The translations under genes were made by a program, and so were the position numbers. A stretch of DNA of 39,991 bases from Streptomyces capoamus (lineage in GTDB: Bacteria; Actinomycetota; Actinomycetes; Streptomycetales; Streptomycetaceae): contig NZ_BNBF01000005.1 in NCBI RefSeq assembly GCF_014654935.1, positions 36,592-76,582 of the forward strand. Direction: 5' to 3'. Positions 35,380 to 39,991 of the stretch are shown piece after piece. How positions within the stretch are numbered: position 1 is the first letter of the stretch; each line of letters starts with the position of its first letter. The notes beneath the pieces were generated by a model. That model did no database searches and was not told the origin of the DNA. It saw only the letters and a list, made by a program, of their open reading frames with translations.

Positions 35380-36111
35380 ATGGCCGACGAGAAGACACCT
35401 GATGAGGGAGCGGTCGAGAAGGCCGGGCGGTGGGTCGCCGAGCTCGCGGAGAAGGTCATGGTGCACGGGGTGGGGCCGGTCACGGGGTCGGCGGCCTGGG
35501 CCGAGGACCGTCTTTCGCGTCGACAGAGTGCCGACTACAGGGCACCCGATGACAATGAGCGTCGTCCTCCTGAGGACATGACGGACGACGTCGACGCTGT
35601 CATCGCCCGCCTCATCAAGGAGTCCGTGGCCGCGGCCGGGACCCAGGGGTTCGTCACCGGACTCGGAGGTCTGATCACTGCAGGCGTGACGATCCCTGCG
35701 AACGTGGCCGCGTCCCTCGCCATCAACTTGCGGATGGCCGGCGCCATAGCGCACCTGCGGGGCTGGGACATCCGTGACCCCCAGGTGCGGACCGTGGTGA
35801 TGATGCTCGCGATCGGGATGAGCGCGCAGAACGTCCTGGCGGCTTTCGGCGTGAAGGTCGGCCAGAAGCTCGGCGAGCAGATGATCAGGAAGATCCCGAT
35901 GGCGGTGCTCCACGCGATCAACAAGAAGGCCGGGTTCCACCTCGTCGCGAAGTACGGAACCAAGCGCGCGGCGATCACACTCGCCAAGGGGGTCCCGATC
36001 CTGGGAGGCATTGTCGGAGGCGCTGTGGACGCAGGAGCAACTGCTGTCATCGGACGCGCCACGGACAAGGCCTTGCGCGGCGACACCCTGCGGGCCGAGG
36101 AACGGAAGTAA
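35380..36111 (+). CDS. EcsC-family protein, 243 aa
   Basis: It resembles the EcsC family. The glycine-rich hydrophobic segment GFVTGLGGLITAGVTIPANV (~88-107) is followed by ASLAINLRMAGAIAHLRGWD, the DPQVRTVVMMLAIG block, and a late GVPILGGIVGGAVDAGATAV hydrophobic hairpin. EcsC proteins are membrane-associated with no defined reaction, and some are linked to ABC exporters or stress. Start ATG 35380 has GGAGGGG six bases upstream. It is preceded by a ~245-base leader with the dyad at 35158-35211 and is not obviously co-transcribed with the helicase. Confidence 0.88.
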   Translation: MADEKTPDEGAVEKAGRWVAELAEKVMVHGVGPVTGSAAWAEDRLSRRQSADYRAPDDNERRPPEDMTDDVDAVIARLIKESVAAAGTQGFVTGLGGLITAGVTIPANVAASLAINLRMAGAIAHLRGWDIRDPQVRTVVMMLAIGMSAQNVLAAFGVKVGQKLGEQMIRKIPMAVLHAINKKAGFHLVAKYGTKRAAITLAKGVPILGGIVGGAVDAGATAVIGRATDKALRGDTLRAEERK

Positions 36112-36799
36112 CGAGGAAGCGGACCAGGTGGACGAGCGCACGCCCGTTCCTCGCTGCGCGTGGAAGAGTAGCGGGAGGACTTCCGGCACTTCCTGCACTC
36201 GCCGCCGCCTGACCTTGGCAGACCTCCCCGCCGCCGTAACCACGCGTCGCCGCGCCGACGACCGCGTTCGCCTTCACCGACTGGGTCCGCTTCGTCGTCG
36301 CTTCCGGCATTACCGTGGCGGAAGTTGCCCGCGGGCTTCCTGCACCGGAACCGGGTCTCCAAACCCTTCAGCCGCGGCGCCAGTTTCAGGTTGTGTCCTT
36401 GAACAACCGCCGCATCAACTCCGAGTACCGTAACCCGCCTCGGCCGAAAGTGCCCTCAAAGCTTCGGGCGGCCCCGATGTGAACGAAACCGAAGCGCAGG
36501 TCTCACACCGCGGCGGCCACGCCCAGACCGAGGACGACCTATGCGCTGCAGGGCTCGCCGTCACTCCCGGCGACTTACGACCCCCGCTCATCTTGAGTTC
36601 CAGCAAGCAGAGGTCCCTTCTCCTCGCGCACTGACAGCCCCCTCAGCCCCGGACAACCTCGGGGCGGGCGAGCCTCTTTGCGAGCTGAGGGGGTCAGCGG
36701 GCTGATGCCTTGTCAGCGAGGCCGATCTGATAGATGTTTCCATTGCGTACGGGTGTTTCGCCCGTAGCGGTGTGGGGAGCACCGCGGGGAAGGACGCAC
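36112..36799. other. 688-base gene-free region with decayed sequence
   Basis: No frame here has a start, ribosome binding site and usual codon bias together. A plus-strand stretch around 36255-36475 reads TDWVRFVVASGITVAEVARG in a frame that is closed upstream by TAA. It may be the remains of a gene. The right third holds the large hairpin at 36638-36693. Confidence 0.4.
36638..36693. repeat. Nested inverted repeat, possible terminator or structured RNA
   Basis: CCCCCTCAGC (36638-36647) pairs with GCTGAGGGGG (36684-36693). Inside, CCCCG pairs with CGGGG (36647-36664). The flanks TGACA and TCAGCGGGCTG extend the symmetry. It lies ~105 bases upstream of the next gene and 527 bases after EcsC. 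It lacks a T run, so a transcription terminator is only one option. Confidence 0.5.
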
Positions 36800-37174
36800 A
36801 TGTGCACCACCACGGATGAGGAAGTCATCGCTCTCGAGCAGAAGGCGGTGGGCCACGCGTACTACTGCTGCGAGGCGCGGTTGGTCGAGATGAGCGGGAA
36901 CTCCGCCGCCACGGCCTCGGCGAGCGGCAAGGACAGCATCGCCGCCCTCAAGGCGGCGGAGGCGCGGGCCGAGGTGTACGGGGGACTCGGCAACGAGGCG
37001 CTGGTCTTCGCGCGTGTCGGGGCTCCGGAGGAGCCGGGCGGGAGCCCCGCCCCTGGTACATCGGCCGCCGCGGAGATCATGGAGTTCGTCGCCCCGCTCG
37101 CCCGCGCGATCGCCCCCGATCTCCCCTACCGCAGGCGGTGCGCGAGGCGGGCGAGGACGCGGTACGGACCGTGA
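36800..37174 (+). CDS. Small hypothetical protein, 124 aa
   Basis: I do not recognise the family. ATG 36800 has a GGAAGGA site. The protein is Ala-rich and helical, with VGHAYYCCEARLVEMSGNSA (two adjacent cysteines) and an amphipathic helix ALKAAEARAEVY. The last ~17 residues are Arg-rich. In another frame the same DNA reads VREAGEDAVRTV, which looks more natural and hints at a frameshift near 37130. However, that frame runs far into the next gene, so the evidence is not decisive. It lies 100 bases before the GmrSD-like gene and may be co-transcribed with it. Confidence 0.6.
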   Translation: MCTTTDEEVIALEQKAVGHAYYCCEARLVEMSGNSAATASASGKDSIAALKAAEARAEVYGGLGNEALVFARVGAPEEPGGSPAPGTSAAAEIMEFVAPLARAIAPDLPYRRRCARRARTRYGP

Positions 37175-37274
37175 CGACCGAGCCGCCGGCACTAACCTCC
37201 GGGCGCTTCGGCGCCGTTACTCAGGAGACCCAAGCCCCGTACGGAGTACCGGCGGGCCGACCGAAGAGGCTGGC

Positions 37275-39224
37275 ATGCAGATTTCGCAGATCCTGCACAA
37301 GATCGATTCCGGGGACATCGCCCTTCCAGAGTTCCAGCGCGGCTACGTCTGGACCCGTGATCAGGTTCGCGCGTTCTTCCAGTCGCTGTACCGCGGCTAT
37401 CCGATCGGGGGGTTTCTCACTTGGAGCACCAAGGCCGACAGCGCGAACACCCGCGGGGGCGGCCCGGAGAAGGACGGCACCGTACAACTGCTGCTCGACG
37501 GTCAGCAGCGGGTGACCACCCTCTACGGCGTCACCCAGGGACGCTCACCTCGCTTCTTCGAGGGCAACCAGGCGGCACTGACCGGGCTGCACTTCCATCT
37601 GGAGACCGAGACGTTCGAGTTCTACGCCCCGGCCAAGATGAAGGACAACCCTCTGTGGGTCGACGTCACCGCCCTCTTCCAAGGCGGCCTTGGCACACTG
37701 CTGCCCTCCATCACCGCGCTGGCCGGAAGTGACGGGTCCCTGGTGGCGGCCTACATCGAGCGCCTGAACCGGATCACCCAGATCAAGGACCGCAACATCC
37801 ACATCGAGGAGGTCACCGGTAAGGACATGACCATCGATGTCGTCGTGGAGATCTTCAACCGCGTCAACTCCGGCGGCACCAAGCTCTCCAAGGGCGATCT
37901 CGCGCTGGCAGCGATCTGCGCGTCCTGGCCCGACGCCCGCCCGACCATGAACACCGCTCTGAAGAACTGGTCGCACGCCGGTTTCACCTTCAAGCTGGAC
38001 TGGCTGCTCCGCAACGTCAACGCCGTCCTGACCGGTGAGGCCCAGTTCTCCAAGCTGGGCGACGTCGAGGTGCCGGAGTTCCAAAGCGGACTGAAGCAGA
38101 CCATCGAGTCCATCAGCTACCTGCTCAACGCCCTCGGCGGCCGCTTGGGCCTCGACCACGGGCGGGTACTGAACGGCCGGGCCGCCTTTCCCGTCATGAG
38201 CCGTCTGCTGCACCACCATTCCGGGAAGTTCCCCGACGCCATGACCCGCGACCGGCTCTTCTACTGGTTCATCCACAGTTTCCTCTGGGGCCGGCACACC
38301 GGCGCCACGGAGACCGCCCTCAACCAGGACCTCGAGGCGGTCGACGCCGGCGGGGTCAACCGGCTGATCGAGACTCTGCGACAGGCCCGCGGCGGTCGGC
38401 TGGAGGTCCGGCCCGACGACTTCCAGGGTTCCAGCATGGGATCCCGTTTCTACCCGCTGCTCTACATGCTGTCCCGGGTCCACGGGGCGCAGGACCTGGG
38501 CAGCGGGGTTCCGCTGAAGGATGGCATGCTCGGAAAACTCAGCTCCCTCCAGGTGCACCACATCTTCCCCAAGACCCTGCTCTACAAGTACGGCTACAGC
38601 AGGGCCGAAGTCAACGCGGTCGCCAACTTCTGCTTCCTCACCCAGGACACGAACCTGCAGATCAGCGCCAAACGGCCGGAGGACTACCTGCCGGAGATCG
38701 CCCAGAAGGTTCCGGGTGCCCTCGAATCGCAGTGGATCCCCACCGACCCGGAGCTGTGGCGCATCGACGCCTACCGCTCGTTCCTCGCCGCCCGACGCGA
38801 ACTCCTCGCCGAGGCTTCGAACAGCTTCCTCACCAAACTGCTCGAGGGACCGTCTCCCGTCGGCCTGGCCGCACCCACCCACGCCACGGTCCTCAGGTCG
38901 GCCACCGCTCCGGTACCCGCCGCTGCCACGGACGAGGACATGCCCGGCCTTGCCCAACTGCTGAAGGACCTGCGTCGGCAGGGCTTCGCCGAGCCCGAAC
39001 TGGACAGCGAGGTGACCAACCTGGTCCCCGGCAGCCCCGTCCTCGTGGCCACCGCGTTCTGGCCCCAGGGCCTGCAGGAGGAGGTGGGCGGCCCCGTGGT
39101 CCTCGTCCCGGAAACCACCCAGGACGAGCAGGCCGCTCTGGAGGCGAGTGACTACCGCGTTTTCCACAGCGTGGACGCCTTGGGGCGCTACGTCGACAAC
39201 ATGCACGCGGACCAGGCGGCGTGA
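37275..39224 (+). CDS. GmrSD-like (DUF262 plus HNH) type IV restriction protein, 649 aa
   Basis: The N-terminal DUF262/GmrS domain has the DGQQR nucleotide-cleaving motif at ~75-79 (LLLDGQQRVTTLYG). The supporting FNRVNSGGTKLSKGDL block follows at ~194-209. A C-terminal HNH-like nuclease region has VHHIFPKTLLYKYG at ~427 and a downstream Asn-rich strand ANFCFLTQDTN. Family members use NTP hydrolysis to cut DNA carrying modified bases, such as glucosylated hydroxymethylcytosine. Here both functions are in one chain, as in many GmrSD homologues. The final ~120 residues are an extra region I do not recognise. Start ATG 37275 has an AAGAGG site. Confidence 0.92.
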   Translation: MQISQILHKIDSGDIALPEFQRGYVWTRDQVRAFFQSLYRGYPIGGFLTWSTKADSANTRGGGPEKDGTVQLLLDGQQRVTTLYGVTQGRSPRFFEGNQAALTGLHFHLETETFEFYAPAKMKDNPLWVDVTALFQGGLGTLLPSITALAGSDGSLVAAYIERLNRITQIKDRNIHIEEVTGKDMTIDVVVEIFNRVNSGGTKLSKGDLALAAICASWPDARPTMNTALKNWSHAGFTFKLDWLLRNVNAVLTGEAQFSKLGDVEVPEFQSGLKQTIESISYLLNALGGRLGLDHGRVLNGRAAFPVMSRLLHHHSGKFPDAMTRDRLFYWFIHSFLWGRHTGATETALNQDLEAVDAGGVNRLIETLRQARGGRLEVRPDDFQGSSMGSRFYPLLYMLSRVHGAQDLGSGVPLKDGMLGKLSSLQVHHIFPKTLLYKYGYSRAEVNAVANFCFLTQDTNLQISAKRPEDYLPEIAQKVPGALESQWIPTDPELWRIDAYRSFLAARRELLAEASNSFLTKLLEGPSPVGLAAPTHATVLRSATAPVPAAATDEDMPGLAQLLKDLRRQGFAEPELDSEVTNLVPGSPVLVATAFWPQGLQEEVGGPVVLVPETTQDEQAALEASDYRVFHSVDALGRYVDNMHADQAA

Positions 39225-39864
39225 CAACGGCGGGGCTCACGGGTCAAGGCGTGGCCACGTGATCCGGGGCGGCCGCCGCACACCGGCCAACCGAACGCCC
39301 CTGCCGCCCTTCCCCTTCCATGGATGCGGCGACGGTAATGGCTGTTTGTCGCGGCTCGTACCTCGGCGAAGGTGGCATCGGTACAGCTCTTGCTCGCTCA
39401 TTTCCTTCGCGCAGCCTCTGGGGGAGGTGCGCGCCGTCTGGGCGTGGAGCAAGACTTTTACCGATCCACGGCTCTGTGAGCCGGTCGTGGACCGGCTCAC
39501 CTTCAACGCCACCCTCATCGGTACCGGAACCGAATCCTACCGCCTGGCTCGCACCAAAATGAACAAGTCACTGGTGGTCCCAGAACAGACCCGCCTGCCC
39601 GTCAACGGGCCGCTCTCATCGCCGGGACCGCCCCCTCCATCGTCACCCAGTGGATCAACGAAGCCCGAACGATGACAAAGCTCAAGGAAGCCGAGGCGCA
39701 GCCGAGCAGCGCGTCGAAGGGGGAGAAGCCGCTCGCCAAGGAGATCGTCGAGCTCGCAAAGAACCTCCACAGGTCGCACAGCGCCTCCAGAGCGCCGATC
39801 CGAGCACGAAGGCCTCACTCTACCTACGAAGCTCTCGGCATCACAGCGGCTACGAAAATGCCAC
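39225..39864. other. Gene-free right end of the island with remnants
   Basis: Apart from the istB fragment at 39445-39558, no intact gene is visible. A plus-strand frame around 39600-39881 reads APSIVTQWINEARTMTKLKE, which could be a broken helix-turn-helix or transposase piece. It has no supported start. Confidence 0.4.
39445..39558 (+). pseudogene. C-terminal fragment of an IS21-type istB gene
   Basis: The frame reads WSKTFTDPRLCEPVVDRL, then TGTESYRLARTK. This fits the end of IstB helper ATPases of IS21-family elements (DRL...ETGTESYR). The upstream ATPase domain is missing, so only the tail remains. It sits about 360 bases from the right direct repeat and marks past transposon activity at the boundary. 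The assignment is from memory of the motif, without an alignment. Confidence 0.55.
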
Positions 39865-39894
39865 GAGGACCGCGACCGTAAGGTCGAGGCCCTC
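39865..39894 (-). terminator. Terminator hairpin downstream of tRNA-Leu
   Basis: It is the same interrupted stem as at 883-912 (GAGG/CCTC, CC/GG, GACC/GGTC), here with loop GTAA. It begins 21 bases after the tRNA 3' end on the minus strand and is followed by GTGGCATTTT. Confidence 0.6.
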
Positions 39895-39937
39895 GCTTCC
39901 GTATCGCTACAGGAGTGTCCGAGGGGGGACTTGAACC
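39865..39937. repeat. Right flanking direct repeat, candidate tRNA-side att site
   Basis: It pairs with 883-954 in the same orientation. It contains the tRNA 3' end and the terminator hairpin. The tRNA remains intact at this side as far as it can be seen, as expected where an element has integrated into a tRNA 3' end. Confidence 0.6.
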
Positions 39938-39991
39938 CCCACGCCCGATAAAGGGCACTAGCACCTCAAGCTAGCGCGTCTGCCATTCCGC
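39916..39991 (-). tRNA. tRNA-Leu (anticodon GAG), 5' end beyond the window
   Basis: On the minus strand the 3' acceptor half ends at the discriminator A (39916). The T arm is GGGGGTTCAAGTCCCCC. A long variable arm (TGCCC TTTAT CGGGC) marks a class II tRNA. The anticodon stem CTAGC/GCTAG encloses the loop TTGAGGT, giving anticodon GAG, which reads CUC/CUU leucine codons. Only the first bases of the acceptor 5' strand are cut off by the window edge. Confidence 0.92.

Noticed and set aside
37130-37515. Possible frameshifted continuation of the 124-aa protein
   Set aside because: The alternative frame looks natural for about 12 residues, but it then runs 240 bases into the GmrSD-like gene without a stop.
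1-39991. CRISPR array or integrase gene
   Set aside because: I saw no regularly spaced repeats, no cas-like proteins and no tyrosine or serine recombinase motifs.

Overview
The window is high-GC actinobacterial DNA, almost certainly Streptomyces. Third codon positions are strongly G/C, GTG and TTG starts are frequent, and there is a HATPase / XRE-DUF5753 / DUF397 trio typical of that genus. It reads as one large defence-rich genomic island next to a tRNA-Leu(GAG) gene. The tRNA lies at the right edge on the minus strand (39916 to beyond 39991), with its 3' end facing the island. A degenerate direct repeat of the tRNA 3' end plus its terminator hairpin lies at 883-954, about 39 kb away. I therefore read roughly 930-39,915 as inserted DNA, with the TerB-like fragment and a small hypothetical gene (1-820) as flank. 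No integrase is visible. An IS21 istB remnant lies near the right boundary.

Left part, 1.3-14.2 kb, minus strand: six genes that all overlap by 1-4 bases. In transcription order they are a 686-aa unknown, a 330-aa unknown, an 1821-aa DEAD/DEAH helicase with zinc modules and a DUF1998-type C-terminus, a 580-aa protein with a J-domain-like segment lacking HPD, a 299-aa GrpE-like protein with basic tails, and a 586-aa Hsp70-family ATPase. A giant DruE/MrfA-class helicase translationally coupled to a complete but divergent Hsp70/J/GrpE set is the best candidate here for an undescribed system.

Middle part, 14.8-27.7 kb: an RNase HI fused to a long unknown N-terminal region, a lipoprotein, and a frameshifted DndB/DGQHR-family gene. 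Diverging from the last is an N6-adenine methylase with an N-terminal helix-turn-helix and an HsdS-like tail. A complete type I restriction-modification operon (hsdM-hsdS-hsdR, joined by ATGA overlaps) follows and ends in a strong hairpin.

Right part, 27.7-39.2 kb: the DUF397 / XRE / HATPase regulatory trio, a 493-aa orphan, a soluble Ser/Thr kinase with a TPR-like tail, a probably leaderless UvrD-type helicase with a RelE/ParE-like N-terminal domain, an EcsC-family protein, a small hypothetical gene, and a single-chain GmrSD-type (DUF262 plus HNH) type IV restriction protein.

Family assignments rest on motifs read by eye. No database search was run.
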